A DNA stretch of 64,000 nt from Reclinomonas americana ATCC 50394 (GCA_048213135.1 PS015010.1:1364001-1428000), one strand, 5' to 3'. Counted from the first letter of the stretch, positions 45,219-54,835 are shown. Notes: generated by a model from the sequence alone, not told the origin. Numbers and translations are program-made.

Positions 45219-45710
45219 ATCCACGCCCCTTCCACTCTGCCGTCCTTCACTTCCACATAAATATGTTCGTCGAGTGTAGTGGACACCGAAAGTCCGACAT
45301 AATCCACATCTACAGGGAAAGTTTTGTGGGTACGTTCCACCAGGGCCAGGGTCTGTATTTTTTTGGGAAACTGTTCCAGCAGGGGTTTTAACGCGTAGAG
45401 CATGGTACGTCCGCTGTTGGCCACATCATCGGCCAGTATCACTACTTTATTGTTGAAGTCTGTGTTATCGCTTAAATGAATAGCACCCGGGCTTTTTTTA
45501 TCCATTGATAATTCGAGCACTTTTACCTTACCGGTGAAGCCGGCAGACAGGTAATCGCTGATGAGGCGGGCGATCACAATGCCGTTCTCTTTAATACCCA
45601 GCAGCAGCAGTTCGGGCTCACCGTCATTGCGTTCGGCTATTTCCAATGCCATGCGGCGTAATTTTTTTTTCAGCAACAGTTGCGTCGAGGATGTATTTTT
45701 TAGTACTCAT
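45212..45710 (-). pseudogene. PyrR-like phosphoribosyltransferase, frame broken at a run of nine A
   Basis: The main frame (45212 to about 45676) encodes a type I phosphoribosyltransferase with the PRPP loop VVILADDVANSGRTM and an early LLLLGIKENG. An in-frame start is available only as TTG at 45676 or ATG at 45652. A better N-terminus, ATG at 45710 giving MSTKKYILDATVAEKK, lies in another frame and meets the main frame at the A-run 45662-45670. Nine A are present where eight would keep one frame. Possible explanations are a sequencing error, transcriptional slippage on A9, phase variation or a true lesion. Relatives usually have the ILD start followed by an RxxALEI segment, which supports the longer form. 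The gene may be functional. Confidence 0.72.
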
Positions 45711-45986
45711 TGCGGTTACGAATGTAACGCAAAAAATCCGGGTAAACCCTGCGGTACTACGGTTTAAAATAAATAGCATCCCGCAAAACCGCGAAGACGG
45801 TTCAACTAATGTACAAATACCCAAATTATCAGTGCACTTTGTTACTTTGCGGGAGCCCCTGCTCCAACCGAAACTCTGTCCTGATTTTATGCTGATCATA
45901 ATTATACCTGCCGTATAAAAATACCTTCCGCTATATGACTGAATTCGGGAGCAATAATTACCTTAGCAGCTACAAACCCCGGCTAT
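45711..45986. other. Gene-free gap
   Basis: This 276-base gap between the phosphoribosyltransferase start and the Fe-S protein holds no convincing gene. A TACCTTAG at 45959-45966 resembles the -7 element of the Fe-S gene. Confidence 0.4.
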
Positions 45987-47300
45987 ATGCAAATTATCCA
46001 ACAGGCGGCTTTTATCATACTCTCCGGCCTGGCCATCTGGCTTTTCGCGAAGAACATTATGCAGATCAGGCGCAACATCCTGCTGGGTAAGGACGAAGAC
46101 CTCAACGACAACAAACCGCAGCGCTGGCGTAACCTCCTGTTGCTGGCTTTCGGGCAGAAGAAAATGTTCCGTAACCCGCTGGTGGCTGTTCTGCATTTCG
46201 TAATCTATGCCGGTTTCATCATCATCAATATTGAAGTGCTGGAAATTGTGCTGGACGGCGCACTGGGTACCCACCGCCTGTTTGCACCCTATACCGGTGC
46301 CTTTTATCATTTCCTCATCAACTTTTTCGAGATACTGGCCATTGGCGTTATTGCCGTTTGCGCCATCTTCCTCATCCGCAGGAATATCATCAAACTCCGC
46401 CGTTTCATCAGCAAAGACCTGGATGGCTGGCCCCGCAGCGATGCCAACTACATCCTGCTGTCTGAGATCATCCTCATGACCCTGTTCCTCACTATGAACA
46501 GTGCCGACAGGGCTCTGCAACTCCAGGGAAGTGAACATTATCATATTACCGGCGACTTCGCCATCTCCGGTTTCATCGCCCCCCTGTTCAGCGGCATGAG
46601 TGAGAGCAGCCTCATCATTTTAGAGCGTTCCTGCTGGTGGCTGCACATCATCGGCATTTATGCTTTCCTTAATTACCTGCCTTACAGCAAACACCTGCAC
46701 ATTATGCTGGCCTTCCCCAATGCCTACTATGCCAGGCTGGAGCCCGCCGGTAAAATGGACAATATGAAAAGCATACAGAACGAAGTGCTGTATGCCATGC
46801 AACCCGAACTGGCCCCTACAGGAGAGGCCGCACCACAAAGCTTTGGTGCCAAAGATGTGTTTGAACTCAGCTGGAAAAGCCTGCTTGATGCGTACAGTTG
46901 TACCGAATGCGGAAGATGCAGCAGCGCCTGCCCGGCCAACCAGACCGGCAAACTGCTGAGCCCCCGTAAGATCATGATGGATACCCGCGACCGCCTGGAA
47001 GAAGTGGGCCGCAACATCAAGACCAATGGTGAATTTAAAGATGATGGAAAAAAACTGCTCAACGACTATATCTCCGTAGAAGAACTGAGGGCCTGCACCA
47101 CCTGCAATGCCTGTGTGCAGGAATGTCCTGTAAGCATTAACCCGCTCGATATTATCCTCGAACTGCGCCGCTCCCTCATTATGGAGGACAGCAACGCCCC
47201 GCAGGAATGGAACGTGATGTTCGGTAATATTGAGAACAACTTCGCCCCGTGGAAATTCAGTCCTGATGACAGAGATAAGTGGGTGGAGGAGATGAGTTAA
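45987..47300 (+). CDS. Membrane Fe-S oxidoreductase subunit (HdrC/NarI-like)
   Basis: The product has 437 residues. The N-terminal 250 residues have about five membrane helices with His residues suited to haem (for example VAVLHFVIYAGF and WWLHIIGIYAFLNYLP), like the NarI/HdrE group. The C-terminal part has two 4Fe-4S motifs, CTECGRCSSACP (about 309) and CTTCNACVQECP (about 371). In many Bacteroidota the next gene encodes a CCG-domain HdrB-like partner; here a terminator follows at once. It probably passes electrons between the quinone pool and a soluble partner. Confidence 0.9.
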   Translation: MQIIQQAAFIILSGLAIWLFAKNIMQIRRNILLGKDEDLNDNKPQRWRNLLLLAFGQKKMFRNPLVAVLHFVIYAGFIIINIEVLEIVLDGALGTHRLFAPYTGAFYHFLINFFEILAIGVIAVCAIFLIRRNIIKLRRFISKDLDGWPRSDANYILLSEIILMTLFLTMNSADRALQLQGSEHYHITGDFAISGFIAPLFSGMSESSLIILERSCWWLHIIGIYAFLNYLPYSKHLHIMLAFPNAYYARLEPAGKMDNMKSIQNEVLYAMQPELAPTGEAAPQSFGAKDVFELSWKSLLDAYSCTECGRCSSACPANQTGKLLSPRKIMMDTRDRLEEVGRNIKTNGEFKDDGKKLLNDYISVEELRACTTCNACVQECPVSINPLDIILELRRSLIMEDSNAPQEWNVMFGNIENNFAPWKFSPDDRDKWVEEMS

Positions 47301-47373
47301 AAAGTAAAAATAAAAAAGGGAGCTTCTTAAACAGGTTCCCTTTTTGATTTTTGCCTTTTTACTTTTGACTTTA
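47297..47373. terminator. Heptad-built inverted repeat and terminator
   Basis: The left arm (47297-47317, AAAAAGT-type heptads) begins in the TAA stop of the Fe-S gene; the right arm (47346-47373) has T-rich heptads in the opposite sense (GATTTTT, GCCTTTT). The inner stem AAAAAGGGA with TCCCTTTTT is 9 bp, followed by T-rich sequence. Confidence 0.75.
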
Positions 47374-47376
47374 CAA

Positions 47377-47405
47377 CAAAAAAGCCGGCGCTTTCGCAAC
47401 CGGCC
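47377..47405 (-). terminator. Intrinsic terminator of the sorting-domain protein gene
   Basis: On the minus strand a GC-rich stem (GCCGGTTGC, loop GAAA, GCGCCGGC, with one bulge) is followed by six T. It lies 31 bases after the stop of the minus-strand gene at 47436. Confidence 0.8.
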
Positions 47406-47435
47406 CTGTGTTTATCGTGTCAACTGCTGGTTTAA

Positions 47436-48443
47436 TTAATTCTTTACGAATTTCAGTACTTTCTCTTTTCCTGTTCCTTTGTTGATCAGCTTAACGAGGT
47501 AGAGGCCTGATGGTAATGTGGGAAGCTGAACAATATTAGAAGATAAAGAAGGCGTGTTGTATACAATCGCCGAGGCGCTGTTGATCACCGTCATAGACCA
47601 GTCCCTGCTGTTGCCCAGTTCAGACACATACAGCTGGTTGCCCGGGTTGGGGTTGGGACCGATGGTGATATCACGTGTGGCACTACCGGTAATGGTGGCA
47701 CCAATTACCTGGGAATAGGTCTTGTTGCCGTTAAGATCCGTCATTTCCAAACGGTAGTAGTACATGCCATTGGAGAGGTTCGCGTCGGTATAAGTATATT
47801 CTTTTGATGAGGATGAATTACCGGCACCATTGATGGTAGTGATGCTGCTCCAGTTGCGGGCATCGGTACTGCGCTGAACAGTGTAAGAGCGGTTGTTTGT
47901 TTCCGTGGCGCTCACCCATTTCAGGTAAACAGCGTTGGTGCCCTGCAGGCGGCCGTTGAAGCTGGCCAGGGTTACCGCAAGGGTTCCCCCGGAAGATACA
48001 TTGCAGGTAGAGCTCTGGTAAGAGAGGCCCGGTCCCTGTGCAATGATGGTTACCGTATTGCAGTTCAGGCTGCTGGTAGAAGCGGAAGCACAATCAGTAG
48101 TGCCGCGGTAAGGATTGGAAACACTGGTTACCGAGCCGGCACCGCCATTGAGCGGAAGGCTGAAAAAGTTACCGTCGCTGCCGCAGTTCAGTGAACCCTG
48201 GAGGGTATACATAGCCGAAGGAATGTTGCTGCCGCTGAACGACACTTTGTAGTTCATCTGCACATTGTAATTGTAACCATTCGGGCAGGATGACGGAACA
48301 ATCAGCGAAACAGGGGTGATCTGCACCGATACCGTATAGCCGTCAGACGAAGTAAAAGTGCACTGCGCTTCGGAATTTACGGAGATAAATAGTAGGGAAA
48401 TTACTGCTAAAGCACAGTAAAAGTGAGTAGAAATTTTCTTCAT
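47436..48443 (-). CDS. Secreted protein with type IX sorting domain
   Basis: The product has 335 residues. A signal peptide (1-27, ending SEAQ) is followed by a Cys-containing beta domain (about 28-150), a bridge with TLASFNGRLQGTNAVYLKW (a segment common before such tails), an Fn3-like domain (about 165-245) and a C-terminal type A sorting domain (about 255-335: IGPNPNPGNQLYV, LPSGLYLVKL, KVLKFVKN). The sorting domain directs export by the Por/type IX system and attachment or release at the surface. Confidence 0.9.
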   Translation of the reverse strand: MKKISTHFYCALAVISLLFISVNSEAQCTFTSSDGYTVSVQITPVSLIVPSSCPNGYNYNVQMNYKVSFSGSNIPSAMYTLQGSLNCGSDGNFFSLPLNGGAGSVTSVSNPYRGTTDCASASTSSLNCNTVTIIAQGPGLSYQSSTCNVSSGGTLAVTLASFNGRLQGTNAVYLKWVSATETNNRSYTVQRSTDARNWSSITTINGAGNSSSSKEYTYTDANLSNGMYYYRLEMTDLNGNKTYSQVIGATITGSATRDITIGPNPNPGNQLYVSELGNSRDWSMTVINSASAIVYNTPSLSSNIVQLPTLPSGLYLVKLINKGTGKEKVLKFVKN

Positions 48444-48634
48444 GATTTGGAGGTATTTTTACGTTTCAGACCGTAAAATTACGCAAATGTTTAAACATTG
48501 GTTTTATGTATTATGTAAATTTTACGCATGTATCCTCATAAACAACTGAATATCAGTACAAAAAAAATTATCCACATTTGCAACCACCAGCTTCCGGGAA
48601 CGATGCCAGGGAAAAAACATCCGTAATTTTAGGT

Positions 48635-49057
48635 ATGCCAACCTGGGTACTATATGCCATTGCTTCCGCTCTTTTTGCAGCGCTTACCGCCGTTTTTGCC
48701 AAAGCCGGGCTGAAAAATATGGAGGCCGACCTGGCTACGGCGATCCGCACCGTCATTATCCTGCTGATCACCTGGGGTGTGGTCTTTTATAAAGGGCTGC
48801 AGTCCGACATTGCCGGGCTCACCCGCAGCAACTGGCTCTTTCTCTCGCTTTCCGCAGTAGCCACCGGTCTTTCCTGGTTGTTTTACTACCGGGCATTGCA
48901 GCTGGGCAAAGTATCAGACGTGAGTATTATTGATAAAGGCAGTGTAGTATTTACCCTCATCCTGGCTTTCATCTTCCTCAAAGAACCGCTCACCCCCCGC
49001 CTGCTGCTGGGCGGCGCCCTCGTGCTTTCGGGTATGCTGGTGATCGTATGGAAATAG
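48635..49057 (+). CDS. Single-EamA-domain membrane transporter
   Basis: The product has 140 residues from the ATG at 48635. It has about five membrane helices and the EamA/DMT pattern, including RAL-x(3)-KVSDVSIIDK and FIFLKEPLTPRLLLGGALV. Full-length DMT transporters carry two such domains (about 300 residues); this one has one and would have to work as a dimer. The substrate is unknown. Confidence 0.88.
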   Translation: MPTWVLYAIASALFAALTAVFAKAGLKNMEADLATAIRTVIILLITWGVVFYKGLQSDIAGLTRSNWLFLSLSAVATGLSWLFYYRALQLGKVSDVSIIDKGSVVFTLILAFIFLKEPLTPRLLLGGALVLSGMLVIVWK

Positions 49058-49092
49058 CCCCTGCCGCCAATCCATTCCTCCCCTGCTTTTTG

Positions 49093-49100
49093 TACCTTTG
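49093..49100 (+). promoter_or_regulatory. -7 element before valS
   Basis: TACCTTTG matches TAnnTTTG and lies 42 bases before the valS ATG. No clear -33 TTG. Confidence 0.45.
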
Positions 49101-49141
49101 CCGTCCTGAAAATCAACAGGCCCGATAAAGTATATTCAATA

Positions 49142-51751
49142 ATGGAACTGAGTAAAAATTTTGAACCGGCAGCGATTGACGCGAAATGGTACCAGCACTG
49201 GCTGGACAAAGGATATTTCAACAGTACTCCCGATGAAAGGGAGCCCTATACTATTGTCATACCCCCTCCCAATGTGACAGGTGTGCTGCACATGGGCCAT
49301 TGCCTCAACAACAGTATCCAGGATATACTCATCCGCCGGGCCCGTATGCAGGGCAAGAACGCCTGCTGGGTGCCGGGTACCGATCATGCTTCCATTGCCA
49401 CCGAAGCCAAAGTGGTAGGCATGCTCCGCGAAAGGGGTATTACCAAATCCTCTCTCAGCCGCGAGGAATTCCTTTCCTATGCCTGGGAATGGAAAGAGAA
49501 ATACGGCGGCATCATCCTGCAGCAGTTGAAAAAACTCGGCTGCAGCCTCGACTGGAACCGCACGTCCTTTACCATGGACAAGGATTACTATGAAAGCGTG
49601 ATCAAAGTGTTTGTAGCGCTGTATAAAAAAGGAGTGATCTACCGCGGAAAACGTATGATCAACTGGGACGTAAAAGCCAAAACGGCGCTGAGCGATGAAG
49701 AAGTGATCCGTAAAGAAACACAGCAGCAGCTCTATCACTTACGGTACCGCATAGACGGAGAAGACGACGCCGTAGTGATTGCTACCGTTCGCCCGGAAAC
49801 CATTATGGGCGATACCGCCATTTGTGTGCACCCCAACGATGAGAGGTATAAACACCTCCACGGTAAATACGCACTGGTGCCGCTGATCAACCGCCGCATC
49901 CCCATCATCACCGATGAATACGTGACCATGGACTTTGGTACCGGCGCCCTGAAAGTGACACCGGCACATGATATGAACGATTACCAGCTCGGACAGAAAC
50001 ACCAACTGGAGATCATCGATATTTTTAATGATGACGGCACGCTTAGTGAGGCCGCACAAATACACATCGGGCTCGACCGTTTCGATGCCCGCAAAGCCAT
50101 CGCCAGACAACTGGAAGAAGAAGGTTACCTGGTAAAGACAGAGCCTTACACCAGCGAAGTAGGTTACAGCGAACGTACCGACGCCGTGGTGGAACCCCGC
50201 CTGAGCCTGCAGTGGTGGGTAAGCATGAAAGACCTGTCTACACCGGCTTTGAAAGCCGTAATGGAAGAAGAGATCGCTTTCTACCCGCCCAAATTCAAGA
50301 ACCTCTACCGTCACTGGATGGAGAACATCAAGGACTGGTGCATCAGCCGCCAGTTGTGGTGGGGACATCGCATTCCCGCCTGGTACGATGCTGAAGGACG
50401 TTATGTGGTAGCAGAGAATGAGGCACAGGCACTCGATGCATTTTATGAACAATACGGTGTTGAGAACCCGGTGCTGAAACAGGATGATGATTGCCTGGAT
50501 ACCTGGTTCTCCTCCTGGTTGTGGCCGTTCGAAGTATTCAAAGGATTCAGCAATCCCGGTAACCCCGAAGTAAAATATTATTATCCTACCAATACCCTCG
50601 TTACCGCGCCGGAGATCATCTTCTTCTGGGTGGCAAGGATGATCATGGCGGGATTTGAATACATGGGAGAAAAACCCTTCCAGGCCGTGTACTTCACCGG
50701 TATTGTAAGGGATAACCAGGGCCGGAAGATGAGCAAGCAGCTGGGCAATTCACCCGACCTGCTGGGACTGATTGACCAGTATGGCGCCGACGCCGTTCGT
50801 TTCGGTATCATGATCGCCTCTCCTGCCGGCAACGATATTCTTTTTGACGAAAGCGCACTGGAGCAGGGCCGTAACTTCAACAACAAATTGTGGAACGCCC
50901 TGAAGCTGGTGAAAATGTGGGAAGGCAGGAAAGAAAAAGGGAACGGCGCTCCCAATTTCGCTGTACAATGGTTCCGCCAGCGGTTGAACCAGGCCCGTGC
51001 CGAAGTAGACAGCATGATGGACCAGTTCCGCCTCAATGAAGCGCTGAAAAGTGTATACTCGCTGATATGGGACGACTTCTGCAGCTGGTACCTCGAATGG
51101 GTAAAGCCCGGTTTTGAGCAACCTATTGATGCTGACGTATACGATCAAACGATTGCATTTTTCGAAGAACTGGTGCAGTTGCTGCATCCGTTCATGCCTT
51201 TCGTTACAGAAGAACTCTGGCACCTGCTGAAAAAGCAGGACAGCGACCTGGTGGTACAGCCCTACCCTGCTGTTCAGCCGGCCGATACCGCGTTGTTATC
51301 GCAGGGCGAATTGCTGAAACAGGTCATTACATCACTCCGCGAAGCCAGGAACAAGAATCAGCTGAAACCGAAAGAAACGATCACGCTTCATATTCAGCCC
51401 GTGGCGCAGGACAGCTACAGCAACATCGAAGGCATACTGATGCGGCAGGTGAACGCGGAAAAGATCAGCTATGCGAATGAACCCGTTGCCAACAGCATTG
51501 TGGTAGCCGTGGAGCAGGATAAATTCTATATCGAAACCGGGAAAGAACTTGACACCGAATCGCTGAAGGATGACCTGCTGAAAGATCTTGAGCACCAGAA
51601 AGGTTTCCTGCAATCGGTATTGAAAAAACTGGGCAACGAAAGATTTGTACAGAATGCGAAGCCGGAAGTAGTGGAACTGGAGCGCAAGAAACAGGCCGAT
51701 GCCGAAGCGAGGATCAGGACCATCGAGGAAAGCCTGGCAACAATTCGTTAA
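49142..51751 (+). CDS. valS: Valine-tRNA ligase
   Basis: The product has 869 residues. It charges tRNA-Val with valine. The class I signatures are HMGH at residues 50-53 (PPPNVTGVLHMGH) and KMSKQ at 529-533, a common variant of KMSKS. The editing (CP1) domain holds TVRPETIMGDTA (about 219) and GTDHASIAT precedes it. The last 65 residues form the ValRS coiled-coil arm that contacts tRNA. Length is normal. Confidence 0.97.
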   Translation: MELSKNFEPAAIDAKWYQHWLDKGYFNSTPDEREPYTIVIPPPNVTGVLHMGHCLNNSIQDILIRRARMQGKNACWVPGTDHASIATEAKVVGMLRERGITKSSLSREEFLSYAWEWKEKYGGIILQQLKKLGCSLDWNRTSFTMDKDYYESVIKVFVALYKKGVIYRGKRMINWDVKAKTALSDEEVIRKETQQQLYHLRYRIDGEDDAVVIATVRPETIMGDTAICVHPNDERYKHLHGKYALVPLINRRIPIITDEYVTMDFGTGALKVTPAHDMNDYQLGQKHQLEIIDIFNDDGTLSEAAQIHIGLDRFDARKAIARQLEEEGYLVKTEPYTSEVGYSERTDAVVEPRLSLQWWVSMKDLSTPALKAVMEEEIAFYPPKFKNLYRHWMENIKDWCISRQLWWGHRIPAWYDAEGRYVVAENEAQALDAFYEQYGVENPVLKQDDDCLDTWFSSWLWPFEVFKGFSNPGNPEVKYYYPTNTLVTAPEIIFFWVARMIMAGFEYMGEKPFQAVYFTGIVRDNQGRKMSKQLGNSPDLLGLIDQYGADAVRFGIMIASPAGNDILFDESALEQGRNFNNKLWNALKLVKMWEGRKEKGNGAPNFAVQWFRQRLNQARAEVDSMMDQFRLNEALKSVYSLIWDDFCSWYLEWVKPGFEQPIDADVYDQTIAFFEELVQLLHPFMPFVTEELWHLLKKQDSDLVVQPYPAVQPADTALLSQGELLKQVITSLREARNKNQLKPKETITLHIQPVAQDSYSNIEGILMRQVNAEKISYANEPVANSIVVAVEQDKFYIETGKELDTESLKDDLLKDLEHQKGFLQSVLKKLGNERFVQNAKPEVVELERKKQADAEARIRTIEESLATIR

Positions 51752-51810
51752 ATCGTGGTACAGCACACTATTTGTACGCCTATTTCGTTGTATCTTCAAA
51801 AATAAAAGCT

Positions 51811-52296
51811 ATGCCAGCTGCACCCAAAGTAATGATGTTGATACTGATGGTTTCCGCGATGTGCGGAGCCATGGCCCAGAAACCGGGTGCTTCCGGGAAC
51901 AGGGGCGCAGCAGCCCAGCAAAAGGCAAAACCTAAATTCCGCACCCAGCTGGGCAACTACACCGACTCCGCCACTGTTACCGTTGATGAAGCGGAAAAAC
52001 TGGTGGTCCTCCCGTTGGTGATCACCGACGACAAAAACCAGGTGTACACCATTTCCACTTACCAGCTGGCTTATACCCGCCTGGCAGTTACGGAAGATGA
52101 GAAAACAGGTAAGGTAACCCCTACTACCAGTCTTGTTGCCAAGCAGTTCACCGCAACGCCGGTTCCCGCAGCATGGTCAAAATTCGTAGTTGAGCAGCTG
52201 AAGCCGGGCGAGCAGTTGTATTTCTTTGATATTGTTGCTAAAGATGCCAAAGGCAAACTTTACTTTGTGCCTGAGTTGCGCATCAAAACAAAGTAA
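51811..52296 (+). CDS. Secreted protein, unknown
   Basis: The product has 161 residues from the ATG at 51811. A signal peptide (1-25, ending GAMAQ) is followed by a low-complexity Ala/Gln/Lys linker and a single beta domain (FRTQLGNYTDSATVTVDEA, WSKFVVEQLKPGEQLYFFDI). It resembles small GldM-like or cohesin-like surface domains in outline only. The stop is two bases before the next gene. Confidence 0.78.
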   Translation: MPAAPKVMMLILMVSAMCGAMAQKPGASGNRGAAAQQKAKPKFRTQLGNYTDSATVTVDEAEKLVVLPLVITDDKNQVYTISTYQLAYTRLAVTEDEKTGKVTPTTSLVAKQFTATPVPAAWSKFVVEQLKPGEQLYFFDIVAKDAKGKLYFVPELRIKTK

Positions 52297-52298
52297 TC

Positions 52299-52802
52299 AT
52301 GTTACATATTGAAAAAGCGGGTGAAGAAGCCATTCCCGCCATACAGGAGCTGGCACAAATTACCTGGCCGGTTACTTACGGTCCCATATTGCCTGCCCAT
52401 CAGCTGGAGTATATGCTGGAACTTATTTACAGCACCGCTGCCCTGCAGGAACAAATGCAAAAAGGGCACCGTTTCATCCTGGCCATTGATGACGGGCAGC
52501 CTGTCGCTTTTGCCTCCTATTCCGTAAAACAGGAAAGTGATCCTTCACTTTACAGGCTTCACAAACTGTACATCGATCCTTCGCAGCAGGGAAAAGGGCT
52601 GGGGCGGATACTGGTTGATCATATCGTTAACGATATTGTTCCGAAAGGCGCCACCGTACTGGAACTGAACGTAAACCGGTTCAACAAGGCCAAAACATTC
52701 TATGAGCGTTTAGGCTTTACCGTTACCAGTGAAGAAGATATCGATATCGGCAACGGGTATTTTATGAATGATTATGTGATGCAGTTAAAGATGATGGCTT
52801 AA
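52299..52802 (+). CDS. GNAT N-acetyltransferase
   Basis: The product has 167 residues. Acetyl-CoA binding is shown by LHKLYIDPSQQGKGLGRIL (about 86-104) with the Q/R-x-x-G-x-G/A pattern, followed by LELNVNRFNKAKTFYERLGF (about 126-145), both typical of GNAT. The acceptor is unknown. Start is two bases after the upstream stop. Confidence 0.93.
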   Translation: MLHIEKAGEEAIPAIQELAQITWPVTYGPILPAHQLEYMLELIYSTAALQEQMQKGHRFILAIDDGQPVAFASYSVKQESDPSLYRLHKLYIDPSQQGKGLGRILVDHIVNDIVPKGATVLELNVNRFNKAKTFYERLGFTVTSEEDIDIGNGYFMNDYVMQLKMMA

Positions 52803-52850
52803 TGAGATAATTTGAAGATTTGAAAATAGTATCATCCAATCTTCAAATCT
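52801..52850. repeat. Octad-periodic inverted element between convergent genes
   Basis: ATTTGAAGATT at 52810-52820 is the exact reverse complement of 52838-52848, giving an 11-bp stem with a 17-base loop. The flanks follow an 8-base period. It begins at the stop of the GNAT gene and ends at the stop of the convergent Lrp gene, so it may end both transcripts. Confidence 0.7.
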
Positions 52851-52862
52851 CTTATCTCCTGT

Positions 52863-53360
52863 TCAAAGCACCTCATGCGTTTGTTTGATCACCCCCATCA
52901 CAAACACACTCTGCACATGTCCCATATTCTCGATCGGGCTGAGTTTGTTCACGTGAAAATCGTAATAAGCGTTCATATCCTCGCAGATCACCTTCAGCAT
53001 AAAATCAAATTCGCCTGAAATATTGAAACACTCGATCACTTCGGTAAGGCCGTTGATCGTTTTGATGAACTGGTTACCGGCATTCTTGCTGTGCTCCTTC
53101 AGGGAAACATAGCAGATCACCATCAGGCTTTTCTTCAGCCTGGCGGGGTCCAGCAGGGCCACATATTGCCTGATCACACCATCCTGCTCCATGCGCTTGA
53201 TACGCTCATGCACCGGAGTGGTACTCAGGTGTACCTGCTCAGAGATCTCCTTCACCGTGATCCTGGCATTCTGCTGCAGCAATTTCAGTATGGCCAGGTC
53301 TTTGGCATCTAACTGTACAGGTACAACAGGTGAATTTTCTTTTTTGACTGTTTTTGCCAT
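52863..53360 (-). CDS. Lrp/AsnC family transcriptional regulator
   Basis: The product has 165 residues from the ATG at 53360. An N-terminal winged HTH (AILKLLQQNARITVKEISEQ, then STTPVHERIKRME) is followed by the RAM/AsnC effector domain (about 80-160), which binds amino acids and forms octamers. It is divergent from ahcY with 117 bases between starts, so it may respond to a methionine-cycle metabolite and act on that gap. This is inference. Confidence 0.93.
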   Translation of the reverse strand: MAKTVKKENSPVVPVQLDAKDLAILKLLQQNARITVKEISEQVHLSTTPVHERIKRMEQDGVIRQYVALLDPARLKKSLMVICYVSLKEHSKNAGNQFIKTINGLTEVIECFNISGEFDFMLKVICEDMNAYYDFHVNKLSPIENMGHVQSVFVMGVIKQTHEVL

Positions 53361-53451
53361 GTAAAACAATTAAAATATGCTGCAAAGTAACAAAATAGTC
53401 AGTTTTTGTTCTAAATTTTATGATTCGTATAGAGATTTATCCTGCAAAAAC

Positions 53452-53459
53452 TAACTTTG
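53452..53459 (+). promoter_or_regulatory. -7 element before ahcY
   Basis: TAACTTTG matches TAnnTTTG and lies 18 bases before the ahcY ATG, giving a very short leader. The same 117-base gap must serve the Lrp gene. Confidence 0.5.
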
Positions 53460-53477
53460 CAGCCTAAACAATACAAT

Positions 53478-54806
53478 ATGTCAGCAATTACTAATGCGAA
53501 CATCGATTTCAGCCTTCCTTACAAGGTGAAAGATATGAGCCTCGCCGAATGGGGCCGTAAAGAAATTAAACTGGCGGAAGCCGAAATGCCGGGCCTGATG
53601 GCGCTTCGTGAAGAGTACGGAGCCAGCCAGCCGCTGAAAGGCGCACGCATCGCCGGTTGTCTTCACATGACCATCCAGACGGCCGTTCTCATTGAGACCC
53701 TGGTTGCCCTGGGTGCGGAAGTAAAATGGAGTTCCTGCAATATCTTTTCTACACAGGACCAGGCTGCTGCTGCTATTGCCGCTGCCGGTATCGGTGTTTT
53801 TGCCTGGAAAGGACAAACCCAGGAAGAAGCCGACTGGTGTATTGAACAAACTTTATTCTTTGGCGGCGCCGACCGCCCGCTGAATATGATCCTCGACGAT
53901 GGCGGCGATCTGACCAATATGGTATTTGATAAATATCCTGAACTGATCCAGCACGTAAGGGGCCTGAGTGAAGAAACCACTACCGGTGTTCACCGCCTGT
54001 ACGAAAGGATGGAAAAAGGCACCCTGCCCGTTCCTTCCATCAATGTGAACGATTCTGTTACCAAATCCAAATTCGATAACAAATACGGTTGTAAAGAAAG
54101 CCTGGTGGATGCGATTCGCCGCGCTACCGACGTTATGATGGCCGGTAAAGTGGCTGTTGTAGGCAGTTATGGTGACGTGGGTAAAGGTTCCGCAGCTTCG
54201 CTGAAAGGCGCCGGTTGCCGTGTGATCGTTACCGAGATCGACCCCATCTGCGCCCTGCAGGCCGCTATGGACGGTTTTGAAGTAAAGCCGATGATCGAAG
54301 CGGTGAAAGAAGCCGACATCGTTGTTACCGCCAGTGGTTGCCGCGACCTCATCACAGAAAAACATTTCAGGCTGATGAAAGACAAGGCGATCGTTTGTAA
54401 CATCGGTCACTTTGATATTGAGATTGACATGGCCTGGCTGAACGCTAACTATGGCAATACCAAGAATACCATTAAACCACAGGTTGACCTGTATACCATC
54501 GATGGTAAAGACGTGATCATCCTGGCTGAAGGCCGCCTGGTGAACCTGGGTTGCGCCACTGGTCACCCCAGCTTTGTAATGAGCAACAGCTTTACCAACC
54601 AGACACTGGCCCAGATTGAACTGTGGACCAACCACAGTAATTATGAAAACAAAGTTTACGTGCTGCCTAAGCATCTTGATGAGAAAGTGGCCCGTTTGCA
54701 TTTGGCTAAAATTGGTGTAGTTTTGGATGTGCTCACCGATGAGCAGGCTGCTTACCTGGGCATCACAAAAGAAGGTCCTTTTAAAGCAGAACATTACCGT
54801 TACTAA
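53478..54806 (+). CDS. ahcY: S-adenosylhomocysteinase
   Basis: The product has 442 residues. It splits S-adenosylhomocysteine into adenosine and homocysteine in the activated-methyl cycle. Family features are [16 protein letters not shown] (about 62), [16 protein letters not shown] (substrate and NAD region), [15 protein letters not shown] and the C-terminal KAEHYRY with the NAD-binding Lys/Tyr. The Rossmann loop reads [11 protein letters not shown]: the first Gly of GxGxxG is Ser, with a Gly one position earlier. Fold and length are otherwise normal. Confidence 0.96.
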   Translation: MSAITNANIDFSLPYKVKDMSLAEWGRKEIKLAEAEMPGLMALREEYGASQPLKGARIAGCLHMTIQTAVLIETLVALGAEVKWSSCNIFSTQDQAAAAIAAAGIGVFAWKGQTQEEADWCIEQTLFFGGADRPLNMILDDGGDLTNMVFDKYPELIQHVRGLSEETTTGVHRLYERMEKGTLPVPSINVNDSVTKSKFDNKYGCKESLVDAIRRATDVMMAGKVAVVGSYGDVGKGSAASLKGAGCRVIVTEIDPICALQAAMDGFEVKPMIEAVKEADIVVTASGCRDLITEKHFRLMKDKAIVCNIGHFDIEIDMAWLNANYGNTKNTIKPQVDLYTIDGKDVIILAEGRLVNLGCATGHPSFVMSNSFTNQTLAQIELWTNHSNYENKVYVLPKHLDEKVARLHLAKIGVVLDVLTDEQAAYLGITKEGPFKAEHYRY

Positions 54807-54835
54807 TCGTCTTTTTTTAAAGGTGAATAAATAGT

